Below are positions 33,960 to 44,929 of a stretch of 64,000 bases of DNA, one piece after another (the stretch's first letter is position 1; each line of letters opens with the position of its first letter). Position numbers and translations under genes: made by a program. Below the pieces are notes generated by a model. It was given only the letters and a program-made list of their open reading frames with translations, searched no databases and was not told the origin of the DNA. Source of the stretch: Drechmeria coniospora (Eukaryota > Ascomycota > Sordariomycetes > Hypocreales > Ophiocordycipitaceae); the NCBI RefSeq assembly GCF_001625195.1, contig NC_054391.1, positions 9,624,552-9,688,551 on the forward strand, in the 5' to 3' direction.

Positions 33960-34274
33960 ATAAGCTTCTGCACTTAGGGAATACGAGGATTGCCACTCAC
34001 TGGTCCATAACTTAATATGGCGCAAGGCTTATTCCTGAAATACGCAGGTAAAGCCGAACACATCCGCTTGTATTCGCCAGACTGTCCATAAAACAGATTA
34101 TACATACCCAATAAACGATATGTAGAGCCAAGAAAATTAGGTTTCAAGAATATAAGTACCAACCATATTCTAGAGAATAAGTAACTCGGAGAATCTAAAT
34201 ATATTGCAAGGGTATTTTGCTTCTATTACTCCTTTGAAGCTCCTATATGAAAAATTTAATTCTTACAGACAATT
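33960..34274 (+). promoter_or_regulatory. Upstream region shared with the third GLEYA gene
   Basis: Aligns in the same gene-relative orientation with 61403-61690 on the minus strand. Conserved blocks include GCGCAAGGCTT, ACGCAGGTAAAGCCG (GTGAAGCCG), TTTCAAGAATATAAGTACCA, and CTCCTTTGAAGCTCC just before the ATG. Conservation in non-coding DNA suggests the two genes share control, or a recent common origin. Confidence 0.65.
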
Positions 34275-37183
34275 ATGAAGCAACAATTCCCAATCCTTAG
34301 TATCTTGAGTCTACTTACTGGAGTTCTCGACCTTGCTCGAGGAGATAACTCTAATAAGAATGCTTACGGTTCGATGGTAGTAGTTGAGGAAATACTGTAT
34401 AAGTATAGCTGTATGGGCACTAGTCTTACCGGGCTCTTAGAAAGCAGCAAGACGAGGTATATTCCCCTAATCCCTATGGATAATTCTGCTACTTCTAGCA
34501 AAAGAGTGCGCTATTAATATAATGAAATAGGACGTATACTAAAACGGACCCCGGTCCGGTTAGTATATCGAACGGCATGATAACTATAACAACAAGCGGG
34601 CTTACGCCAGGTACTAGTACCATCCTGCCACCACCTGATTGCAGTCCGAATTGCGTAACTACGGTAATTGTAACCGTTCCCGTTACAAGCGGCATCTTTA
34701 TACTTACAACAACCGGTGCAACGCCTGGAACGACTACAATCCTACCATCGTCTGGATGCGCAAAAGGCTGCGTAACAACCGTACTAATATATGTAACTAC
34801 GGTTCCGAGTAGCGCCCCTCCCATTAGTTATGTAACGTATTTTACTGGCGGACTAACACCCGGAACTACTACAATTCTACCATCAGCTGGATGCATAACC
34901 AACTGCCTAACTACTATTCGAATTACACAGACTGGCGGTACGGTAACAGAAACAGTTCCTGGACAAACACCTAGTACTAGTACGATAATGCCACCTGCTG
35001 GGTGCATTACCAACTGCCTCACTACAGTTAGAATTATAACCACCCCGACTGGAGGCGCTACGACGCAATTTACTGGCGGACCAACTCCTGGCACTACTAC
35101 GATTACACCTTCAGCTGGATGCACTACTAACTGCCTAACTACTGTTCGCATTACACAAACTGGCGGCACTATAACAGAGACTGTTCCTGGACCAACACCT
35201 ACTACTACTACGATACTGCCACCAGCCGGATGTACTGTCAACTGCATTACTACAGTTAGAATTATAACCACTCCGGCAAGCGTCGTTACAACGCAATTTA
35301 CTATGGGACCAACGCCTGGCACTACTACGGTTCCACCATCAGCTGGGTGCATTACCAACTGCCTAACTACTATTCGAATTACACAGACTGGCGGTATAGT
35401 AACAGAATCAGTTCCTGGACCATCACCTGGTACTACTACGATAATGCCACCAGCTGGATGTACCGCCAACTGCATTACTACCATTAGAATTACAACAACT
35501 GGCGGTATTGTAACAGAAACTACTACTGGACCAACAGCTGGTACTACGACGATTCCGCCATCGGCTGGATGCACTACCAATTGCCTAACTACTGTTAGAA
35601 TTATACAAACTGGCACCGCTCCCGAAACCGTTATTGTGCAGACGCCTGTAAGCTACGTTTTCACTACCCAGCCTTGGACAGGAACAATTATTACTACTAT
35701 TACTATACCACCTAGTAATACGGATTATGGTACTATCATAGTTGAGACGCCTATACCCTCATCACCTAGTTGCACTACGCTTTGTACGACTAATGTTATT
35801 ACCACAACAACTGGCCGGATCGTTAAGCAAACCACCTTCGGGCCAACACATGGTACGAGTACTATTTTGCCGTCTTCCGACTGTTCAAGTAATTGTATCA
35901 CTAGTGTTATAGTTACTATAACCGGTGATATTACAACCGTTACAACCCTAGGGTCAATCCCTGGAACAACAACAATACCCCCAACTTCTGGATGTACTAC
36001 TAGTTGTACTACAACTATTCGAGAAACAGTAATCGGTACTATCGTTACAGTTTATACATCCGGGATAACAGGAGGGTCTAGTACCATTCATCCGACACTA
36101 GGATGTCTTACTAACTGCACTACAACTGTTATTATTACATTACTACCCGACTCTATTGTAACTACTACAATTACTGGAAATTTCCCAGGGACTACAACTA
36201 TAACCCCCTTAACTAATTGTATAAAACCCTGCACAACAACTGTTATCATTACTGCAAATTCGGACGTTATTATAACTACATCAACAGTTGGATCCGTACG
36301 GACAACGCGTACTCTTTTCCCACCACCTAATTGCATACACCCATGTACAATACAAATTATTGTAGTAACTCTACCCTCTAATTCTCTAATAACAACTACA
36401 ATTGGTGGATCAGAAACAGGCACAATAACTATACTTCCGAGATCAGATTGCCTACTGCCTTGTACAACTAGTATTATTGTTCAAACACTAGTAGTTATAC
36501 CGACCAAACCCTGCCAAAATCCATGTTTAAGTGCTGTTGCATCCGGATTAACACTTCGAGTCTACCCTAACGAGTTTGGTTCCGGGTGGGGAGGACAAAC
36601 ATATACCGGATCGGAAGTTGGACTAAAGTCACCATACTATTATCTAAAACAAAATTTGCAACCAATAAATGAAACAATAACTAACAATCTAGATTTTAAA
36701 TACTTTGGTAATCCCCGTCCTGGCTTTCCTGGCTTTCCTGCAAAGCCGATCCAAATAATCTACTACCCCGGGGTGACTAGAGATCTCGAAGGTATGATTA
36801 TCCCAGCTAGTAATTTTACTGCTGTTTATACTGGATACTTTCGGCCTGCAGTTTCGGGTTTGTATAACTTTTGTGCGGATTTAGTGGACGATGCAATTAC
36901 TTTCTATCTTGGAGACAGACTTGCTTTTGGTTGTAATAACCCTTTGGATATAAGTGAATCATTTGCTGCAAACTATTTACTTTCCGTTTGGTATAAGGCA
37001 CCCGGAAGATGTGCCCTAATAAGACTTTCATCCGGGTTTTTATACCCTATTCGATCTGTTTATGGTAATATTGCAACTGCATCTGATTTAAAGTTTACAA
37101 TAACCCCCCCCGGGGGTACCCCTCAAAGTTCGTTCCCGGGAGCATTGTATCCAGAAAATATAACCTGTACACCTAGTGGTTAA
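34275..37183 (+). CDS. GLEYA-domain adhesin-like secreted protein (944 residues)
   Basis: Exon 1 is 34275-34456 and encodes a signal peptide (MKQQFPILSILSLLTGVLDL). A 74-bp intron follows (34457-34530; GTATAT, TATTAAT, ATAG). Exon 2 is 34531-37183. The phase joins as AG+G. The product has about nine repeats of 38-40 residues (GPTPGTTTIMPPAGC-x3-C type), a spacer near residues 390-430, Cys-pair repeats, then a C-terminal GLEYA/PA14-like domain (about residues 730-944). VDDAITFYLG and YPIRSVYGNI are visible. There is no GPI-anchor signal. The first half resembles the gene at 58767-61402 and the second half, with 3' flank, the giant gene at 15657-27957. Without the intron the first exon would stop at 34517, far from the repeat frame. 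Confidence 0.9.
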
Positions 37184-37470
37184 TATAGTTATTTAAGAGT
37201 TTATAATTATATATCCTTAGGTATATATACGATTTGCGCTAAGTGCGCTGGCTTAATTGCTATATTCTATTACTAAATATTATTGTACCTATATAGTATT
37301 TAACAGTCTTAATCAATAAGCTGCTAGCTAGTTATGTTTCTTCTTAGTTGTAGTAGTCTCGAGCTCTTCTTTTATAGGCTGGTTGCGTATAACCCTCGGC
37401 TAAAGCCGTACAGCAGAGTGAGACCAGGCGTACTTAGGGCCTGCTCCAACTCTTGGGGCTACAAGAGGCA
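37184..37470 (+). other. 3' flank shared with the giant adhesin gene
   Basis: The sequence after the stop (AGTTATTTAAGAGTTTATAA, ATTCTATTACTAAATATTAT, then TAATCAATAAGCTGCTAGCT to about 37390) matches the flank beyond 15657 on the other strand, where element E interrupts it. A duplicated segment therefore extends at least 200 bp past the stop codon. Confidence 0.7.
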
Positions 37471-37479
37471 CGGAACCGC

Positions 37480-37740
37480 AAAAGCTTGGAAAAAGGGACA
37501 AGCTTTAGTCTTAAATACGACCTTACGCTTGAACGGGCGCACTTGCTTACCTGACTGTCTTCCAAAGGGCTCGATCGTTACAGCTAGTAGCTGGTTTCTA
37601 ATATCTTCTTTTCAATTTTCAATAGTCCAAGTTTCTTCCAGTCGAGTTTATCGCTTAGTCGTTTTGTTTTGATGTATCGTTAGAGAAGGTAGACTTTATC
37701 CCCCTCCTTCAGAGTTGATCCTTCCAATCTCTTGTCTGTA
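37480..37740 (-). pseudogene. Integrase C-terminal fragment of another Ty3/gypsy element
   Basis: The minus strand reads GDKVYLL.RYIKTKRLSDKL and then DWKKLGLLKIEKKI, the typical post-core segment of gypsy-type integrases. It contains stops. No other part of that element is recognised nearby. Confidence 0.65.
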
Positions 37741-37841
37741 TAATATTTTATTCTGTTTTTAGGGTAATCCATACTTTCTGTAAATAACTGTATATTTCTT
37801 TAAGATGCGTAGCGTGCGTTATAGCTATTAGATTATCTAGT

Positions 37842-37933
37842 GTTACGGAGTCGCTAGGCAACTGCTCTAGGAATCTCAATAATATTTATTAAAAGACTTG
37901 AAGAAGGCAAAACTACTTGTCGGTTAGGGCTTC
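37842..37933 (-). mobile_element. Partial family A LTR
   Basis: TGTTACGGAGTCGCTAGGCA to GGCTTCTAGTT matches the first half of the reverse-oriented LTR at 3598-3768, then stops abruptly. Confidence 0.8.
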
Positions 37934-38665
37934 TAGTTTATGTCTTGCAATTTGTATGCGCAAGAGGAGAGGGTAGTGGAAGTGTATCGCACGGACCAGA
38001 GAATCAATCATACTGTTAGTAACAGCAAAATGGGTACCAGTTAGTAACTGGGTTAGAGTGCAAACTTAGGAGTACCAAATTATACAAACGAATGAGATTA
38101 TTCTTCTAACTAAAGTACAGGGGAAGCACGGCTATTTATGTCTGCAGAGTAGTACCTTGTAGGTCCAGATAGTGGCCGTTTCCGTCGCGCAACGGCTTGA
38201 TCGCCGTTTCCGTCGTGCCATGCATTGATCGCCGGTTCCGTCATGCAATGGGTTGATTGCTATTTCCGTTACACAATGGTTGGATAGCTGTTTCCGTTAT
38301 ACAATGGTTGAATAGCCCGCAGTGTTACTGTAGGCTGGCAATAGCTAGTAGCGATTGGGAGAGCGGCAATTGTTATTCCGATCAATTGGCTCCAGTGGTC
38401 GACTGGCTACTATGTATACAAGTTGTATTGTAGTAGTAGGTTGGTCGGTAGTAGTACTACCGCCGGTCGCTCCGAGTTGTAGTTCGGAGAAATAGTATGT
38501 TGTATACTATCAGTCAACTCTTGATACTTACTTATACTTGCAGTATAGTATAGTATATTTGCTAGTAGTAGTACTCCTAGCAGGTGCTCCTAGTAGCAGC
38601 AACAATAGGATAGTATCCTATTTGGGTAGTCTTACTAGTATAAATACCAGTAATTTTCACAATAC
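37934..38665 (+). repeat. Family E-related element
   Basis: It ends with GGATAGTATCCTATTTGGGT, AGTCTTACTAGTATAAATACCAGTAATTTT as in family E. Its left part (CTTGCAATTTGTATGCGCAAG) matches 5760-5790 instead. It contains the 28-bp tandem repeat at 38172-38311. No gene is seen. Confidence 0.65.
38172..38311. repeat. 28-bp tandem repeat, five diverged copies
   Basis: The unit is about TGATCGCCGTTTCCGTCGTG+CAATGGTT. From left to right the copies lose C and gain T (CCGTCGCGCAACGG to CCGTTATACAATGG), a graded decay that fits C-to-T mutation. Confidence 0.85.
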
Positions 38666-39437
38666 CCCTCTTAGGTATCGAGCTTCGGTATTTCAATCTT
38701 AATACCAGTAGCCAACTTAGCTGATACCGTAAAAATAATAATAATAACGTTAGGAGAAGCGCCGGGCTATTACCTGATGTGAGGAGATGGGACTAAATCA
38801 GAAGAACATAAAGAATATGATAATCTATCTACGACTATAGAATACAAGCTAATTATATGGGCGTGAGATGCATGTAGCAATAAGGTTGTTGTAATGCTAT
38901 TATGACAACCCTATTGCAACCCTACGGAATGTATCGTTACAGCTAGAATGGTATACGCAACTGGCTCTGGTGGCGCCGCAATAACTAGGGGCCCATTATA
39001 ACAGAAACAAACACTAATGATGAAATATTTTTGACTGAATTTACAACGGAAGCTAGGTACCTCAAACTAGGATGCATGTATGTACTCGTACTTAAACGCC
39101 TTGTTCCCTGGCTATACTCGTTTGGAACTATCACACTAATCATAAGATTAGATGTATAGGGGCTCGAATTGGGATTGGTCCGAGTAGACCTACAATATGC
39201 GCAAAGCTTCTTGCCAGAGGCCACTGTGTCCCAGTAGGAAGGACACTGTGTCCAAGCACAGGCCTACAGAGTGGTAAACGCTTATTAGAAAAAGGCCACT
39301 ATAGCGGGAATCTCTTTTGTAGAAATCAAGGCTATTTCATTTGTTGTAACCTATGCTCCTATCGAACACGGCAAAGTATAGTGTGACAAGAATATTAACG
39401 CTACCTAATAAAAACACTACCGGCCAAGCAGCCGTTA
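38666..39437. other. Gene-free stretch downstream of the sugar transporter
   Basis: AT-rich, with short A-rich runs. Weak open frames (for example 38985-39224 on the minus strand) have no recognisable motifs. Confidence 0.4.
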
Positions 39438-41174
39438 CTAATATGGCGCGTAGCTGGGGGTCGGAGGGAGGCTCTTATCAAAAATCTCGCTGCTGCTTAT
39501 ACTGCGGGCGAAGGTCTTCTGCGGCCTCCACTTTACCGACCGGCGGGGGGAACACTCCTCCATCATCTTGCAGACCTGCTCGAGGGATAGGCCCTTAGTC
39601 TCAGGAATAAGGAAGTAGGCGTAGGCTAAGGCGCAGATACAAGAGCTACCCGAAACGAAGAAGATGGACGACTTGAGGCTACCTGGGCCAAAAGGAACCA
39701 GGCGTGGTATAATAACGGCCATAACGCCATCCAATAGCTCATTAGAGGCAGTAGATAGGGCAACGCCACGCGAGCGGATATGTTGGGGGAAGATCTCGCC
39801 GGTAACGACCCACGTACAAGGACCCCAAGTCGAGGCGAATAAGAAGGTAAAGATGGCGAAAAAGGCAATCTGGGCGTTAACAGCCGGAACATTAATAGCG
39901 AGGCTATTATAGGGGTCGGCCGGGTCGGGAATCGTAAAGTCAAAGCCAACGGTAACGCCGATAATAGCGATAAGGAACTGGCAGATAACCATACCTAAAC
40001 CGCCCCAGATAAGAATCGTACGGCGGCCGAAGCGCTCAACGGTCCAGAACGATAGGGGGGTAGAGCAGATATTGATAAGAGTAAAGATAAGGGAGATAAT
40101 AAAGCCGTTGCTAATAGCGCCAGTCGACATAAAAAAGAAACTTGAGTATGCAGAAATAAAACTAGCGCCCGTTAATTGCCGCATCACCTGGAGGGAGGTG
40201 CCGAGAATAGTACGTCGTAGGTTCGAGCTAGACTTCCATATGCTACCCTTAAAGCAGTCGGCCCAACTGCCGAACCAGGTAGTCGAGGGAATAAGGGCGC
40301 TCTCATACTCCTCGTTCGTAATAATTTCGGCAATTTCTCTCTGGATATACTTGGAGCTCTCGGGCTGGCAACGGACCCTAGATAGGGCGCTAGTAGCCTT
40401 CTGGACCATTCCTTTCTTAATAAAGTAGCGAGGCGATTCGGGCATAAAGAGGAGACCGATACCAATAATTAAAGCACAAGGTAATAGTATGGCGATAGGG
40501 ACGCGGTAGGCAGCTGTAGTTGTATAATCCTGGCTAGCATAGCTTACAACCGAGGCTAGCAAGTCGCCGATAGTAATGCAGAACTGATAGCCAGCGACAA
40601 TAGTACCGCGAACCTTACGAGGGCACTATGAGATAGAGTTAATATCGCGTCTTATTAAAGCGTATAAGAGGGAACTTACAATCTCCGATAAGTATAGGAT
40701 AACAATAGCCGACACAATGGCCATACCAAAGCTGGAAAAAATAAGGCCGGTGACCATAGTGCACATTGCGTTACCCGGGCTCGTAGTCATCTGGAGGATA
40801 ACCCCAAATAGGTAGACGAAGCAGGCGATAATAATAGTCCACTTACGGCCGATCCAGTCGGCAACATCACCACCTATAATTGCGCCAAAGAAGGTACCGC
40901 AAACAGGGATATAGCAGAGAAGGCTTATACTGATCCTCGAAAGGAAGGGTTGACCAGGGCCCATAACGGCATCGATAAACGGCTGCTGGCCGAGAACGCT
41001 GCTCAAATAACCCGAGTCGTAGCCGGATAAAATACCGCCTAACGAGGCAAACGCGCAGATTAGGTAGGCCTTCCAAGAAATGGGTGCTTCGATCTTGTCG
41101 ATATTCTGGGCCGTGTGCACCGAGGACTGGCGCTCCTCGTAGACTGTGTGCACCTTTTCATCGTACTCAGTCAT
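39438..41174 (-). CDS. MFS sugar (hexose-type) transporter, 560 residues
   Basis: Exon 1 is 41174-40680 and exon 2 is 40625-39438. The 54-bp intron (GTAAGT...TATTAAC...CATAG) is phase 0 and joins SEI to CPRKVRGTIVAG. Sugar-porter signatures are all present: GYDSGYLSSVLG in TM1, DWIGRKW, PESPRYFIKKG, RQLTGASF, ERFGRRTILIWGG, TGEIFPQHIRSRG and the final PETKGLSLEQ. It should span the plasma membrane twelve times and carry a sugar by proton symport; the substrate cannot be read from sequence. Met at 41174 (MTEYDEK) is preferred over an upstream in-frame Met because the stretch between them is low-complexity. It is intact although surrounded by transposon debris. The leader contains a 13-bp homopolymer (G on the plus strand, 41374-41386). 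Confidence 0.9.
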
Positions 41175-42720
41175 TGTAGACGCCTCTCTAGCTAAGGAGG
41201 TCTGTATGCGCGGGTGTTGCAATAGTAAAAAGGAAAGACGCAAGCAAAGAGAAAGACAATAGAGGTTGTTTACTCTGCTATACTGTATAGTGAACGAACG
41301 CAACACCCGTAAGACAAGATAAAGACAAAGGAGATAAAGGGAAAGGCATAATAGGATCGGCGAATAGAGGGGAGGGGGGGGGGGGGCGATCATTTATCCC
41401 ATAGTAATCACGGACAACCCGAGGTGGCGCAACTCCAGTAACCGCAAGCTAGCTAGTTTGTAGGAGCAGCTTGGGTTCGCAAGAGAGTCCGAGAGTATAG
41501 ATAGGCTCCCAGTTCAGAAACAACATAATGGAAGTAGTCGTACGTTTCTTAGAGACGGGGGCGGGGGCGGGTATAGCCACAAGCATCGGGCCCCAGAGCG
41601 GAGCCCTAACTCCACATCTCGGCAGCCGGCGCCTGTTCTTGCACTAGAAAGGTTTCCGGCGCTCCCGCATGAGGGTAGTAAGGATGGAGTGGACTTTGGC
41701 CCGAGAGCCAGAGGATCAGGTGTACTTGTAAGCTGCGATTCACAACCTCTGCGCTGCTGTCCGCGTAGACCTGTCCTCTGCTGGCGATGCTGCGGCCAGA
41801 CCATTAAAGGTTAGTTCTCATCCCCGCCTCAATTGCCGGTAGGTCGAGGCCAGAGCAGCGAGTTTGTTTGCTGCAAGGCGGCTACCGGCAAACAAGGTTG
41901 TCGCCTGTATCGAGAGTTTTAGCCGTCACTCCATCTCGAGGCACGCTGTTTAGCATTACGAGGAGCCATATTTTATAAAGACTCTATTGGCTCAGCCGAA
42001 GGCCTTGGCTGCTCTAGCGGCGACCGGCGACGTCTGATGTTAGCTGGCTCCTGTCTCCAACTTTCACGCCACAATCGCGGCGAGACCTGTCTTTGCTGCC
42101 TATTTGCATTGGGTCTTTTTCGCCTGAGCCGTACGGAGTAGTCCGTCCCCGAACGGCTAATATTCCAACTCTGCTAGGCAAGTTTAAATTCCTTTGCACA
42201 CGTTACACCCGCGAATGAGCGTCTACATCGTTACACTATTACTCTTGTCTTGTGTCCTTATCCGAGACACGGCGTGGACCTGTAGCTGTGTGGCTTGCTA
42301 ATGAAAAGTTTTGTCCATGCGGGCTTAGGAGTTCCGTTCGACTTGTGGAGACCGATTTGTTGGAGGTCTCCGTTCTGATCCTGTATTTGGTTGGTAGTAA
42401 ATATAGTTTTCAATTCCTAGTGTGCCGAGTACGTTATGGTAGGCGACATATAGTTGCCTTTCCTGCACATTAAACGTTGGCGCCCGATCATATGCACCCT
42501 GCGCTACCAACTGCACCATCCGCAGTTGCAGCACATTGGGAAATTGTTTTTTCCGCGTGCTCATTCGGGGGTGCTATATACAATCGCTGTCGTAACCCGG
42601 CCTTGTTTGGACCATGAGACAATAGCTGCGTCTAACTCAGGTATGATTAGGAAGCAGTAACCGTCATACTCCTGCTTATCCGCAGCACATAGCGCTGCTT
42701 CTTTTGTAAGCTCCCAGTCT
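41175..42720. other. Upstream region of the sugar transporter; no further gene seen
   Basis: Mixed composition; open frames under 100 codons occur on both strands and none resembles a protein. The 13-bp G tract at 41374-41386 is the only striking feature. Confidence 0.4.
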
Positions 42721-42722
42721 GC

Positions 42723-42986
42723 CTAGACCAAATATTTCGATTGACTACTAGGGGTAGCCTCCCAAATCTGCTGTGTACTTAGCCAGGAGTCGGGGTAGAT
42801 ACCTTGAGCTGAAATGCCGTCCGGGAGGGTTATGGAAGCGCAGGTTGCGTTGCTGTCATTGTTTCTGTCGCCAAAGTGGAAGCAGTCGCTTGGGACGTCT
42901 CCGCTGGTATAGTCATGCCTGATATTACATTGGTGCTCGCATGAGTCTGCGTCGGAACTTGGGTTTGTGGTGGGCAAGTCGCGCAT
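42723..42986 (-). CDS. Possible exon of a small Cys-containing protein (weak)
   Basis: 87 codons with four Cys (DSCEHQCNIRHDY, SDCFHFGD, NATCASITLPDG). A second minus-strand frame over the same bases reads like a Thr/Ser-rich secreted linker (ACATCPPQTQVPTQTHA). One of the two may be the remains of a secreted protein. No signal peptide or intron could be placed, so this entry is tentative. It abuts the decayed copy of the 105-residue gene. Confidence 0.2.
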   Translation of the reverse strand: MRDLPTTNPSSDADSCEHQCNIRHDYTSGDVPSDCFHFGDRNNDSNATCASITLPDGISAQGIYPDSWLSTQQIWEATPSSQSKYLV

Positions 42987-43004
42987 GCTTTTATGACCGC
43001 TTTA

Positions 43005-43323
43005 ACTTCTGTACTGGTGGAAACTTCATTCCACTATTAGCGTCCATTGGCTCAGCGCTTCATCCCCAGCCGCCGAATCCACCCGCGATAGCCATACCCG
43101 TAATGCCCCCAGCGCTTCCTAATGCAAGTTTCCCTGCCAGCTGGTTTTTGCCGACGCCTGTTGTAGACGCAGCCCATATATCGAACTAGGCGCGCGTTAT
43201 GCTAAGATAAGTCTCGAGGTCTTTATAGCTTATCTGGTGTTTTGTTTTGTTTTTATAGTATGCTTAGGCTCAATATCGCCTTGGTAGGCACGGTAACATA
43301 ATTGTTAAGGGCTCATAGAACGC
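43005..43323 (-). pseudogene. RIP-decayed copy of the 105-residue protein gene
   Basis: Aligns end to end with 46997-47314. The start ATG is kept, but the fourth codon is TAA (CAA in the intact copy), TAG follows near the middle, and TGA replaces CGA in the glycine-rich part. Most differences are C-to-T or G-to-A. The stretch TGVGKNQLAGKLALGSAGGI is preserved. Confidence 0.85.
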
Positions 43324-43329
43324 AACGGT

Positions 43330-44570
43330 ATGGGCTAGGACGCAGGATGGATAATAACACTACCGTAAGCATATCGGAACTGTAATATTGAAAGCGTTTG
43401 TGGTGGAGAAGAAGTAGAAAGCGGAGGGATTTGTTATATAGGCAATATTGTTAGAAAGTCGGCTAAGGATAACCCAGTCTAGCCTAGGTAACTAAGTGTA
43501 ACTTGTAGCTATAGATATAAAACCACGATTACGGCTACAAACTATGGGGTTATGGCTACAAAACTACGGTTACAGATATAAATCCATAGTAGTTACGGGC
43601 TGGAGGCCCGTCTAAGGTTGGTGGAGGCAGGCGCCAACCTTGATAAGCGTGGTCAATTGACTAACGAAGCACTTAGTCAATTCGTTACCCTTTTGACTCA
43701 ATTGCGTAGCGCGCCAGCCGCGCAACGGACTGTAGGATATAACTCCTTGTGTCGGAAGTTTGGTAGATAAAACACAACAACTTCTGTTACTGTCGAACGG
43801 ATTGGAGATACGGATGTATGGATTGAGTGAATTCCTTTTCTCTACCTCCTATTCATCGGGTCAGGTAGGGTATATCCTATTATTCTAGTTTACATATAGA
43901 GACTGTATTTTGTTCCAAGTACTCCGTAGACTCCTAAATAGACTCGTCAACCGTAAGAGTTACAGAATAGTAATCCACTGTGGCTGGTTCCACTGTGGCT
44001 TGTAGTATCCACCACACTACTTTTTAGTGTATGACTACAGTGTACCTTGTATGAACTCATACTTATTGTACTGTGTAACTGCCGATCTTCTGACACCTTG
44101 AGCCCTTCTGGGGCCGCGCCGTTACAATAGTTATAGTCGTAGATCTAAGCAGGTATAAATAGAGATATATAGTTATAAAAGTAAATTATAGTTAGAAGAT
44201 TAGAATCCTATTATTAAATAGTTTCACGATAGTTATTGGAACTTACTAGTTGCTTGTCGGTTGCTAACATCGTTAAGAATTTTAGAACTAAAATCCTCAG
44301 TAACTCCTTTGCAGTACGGAGTAGAGGATCCAGATAAAAAGCATGGAATGCATGCCGCAAACTGCTATATGTATTGGAGTACGCCAAAATGAGATGTGTC
44401 TGTTGCCGATTTAGATAGAAAATACCCTTCTGGGGTGTTCCCGGTCTAGATATACCAATTTTGGATGCTTGAGTTTTTGACGCCAATTTTGGAAATGCCA
44501 ACTTCGGAGACCTCCGTTTTAATAAGCCAATATAGATACGCCACTTTTAGATTTGCTATTGCAAATTCGC
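43330..44570. other. Gene-free stretch
   Basis: It includes a short series of near-repeats around 43520-43600 (GGTTATGGCTACAAA, GGTTACAGATATAAA). The minus-strand frame at 44214-44501 (95 codons) has no recognisable features. Confidence 0.35.
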
Positions 44571-44574
44571 CGTC

Positions 44575-44925
44575 CAAATATCAACGATGCAGTACTGTAC
44601 AGTACAGTGACAGTGTCTTGCTACCTGAGGTTTGGCCGCTTAGGCTCGTGCCTAGAGAGAGCGCCGCTGCCGTATTGCCTAGATTTATAGGCTGTGGTAA
44701 CATCAGCTTTCGCTAGAGCGGCTGCTTGATCTCCTAGGTGCTGTGCTCCGTTTGTGATTACCAAGGGAAGCAGCCCTTGTCTCGTGTTCCCAGAGTAGAC
44801 ATTAACATCACCATTAATAATCGAGGTACCGGTATTCGTTATCTTGTACCCGCGTAGGATGTCGCGCTCCCAATATACACCTGGGCGTTGGCCAAGCCAG
44901 CCAATGCAACAGCTAGCTTGAGGAA
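44575..44925 (-). pseudogene. Broken DUF3494 (ice-binding/antifreeze type) secreted protein gene
   Basis: On the minus strand a signal-peptide-like RFLKLAVALAGLANAQ runs into YIGSATSYAG and stops. The next frame continues YKITNTGTSIINGDVNVYSG and VITNGAQHLGDQAAALAKAD plus VTTAY. A third frame reads LGTSLSGQTSGSKTL. These are successive pieces of a DUF3494 beta-helix domain, so at least two frameshifts are present. The C-terminal half is missing; the sequence ends in a CTGTACAGTACAGT-type short repeat. In fungi such proteins are secreted and some bind ice; this copy cannot be made. Confidence 0.75.
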
Positions 44926-44929
44926 GCGT

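Noticed and set aside
34275..34517. A stand-alone 80-residue secreted protein
   Set aside because: A phase-compatible intron (34457-34530) joins it to the GLEYA frame, and the paralogue at 61402 has the same arrangement, so it is treated as exon 1.
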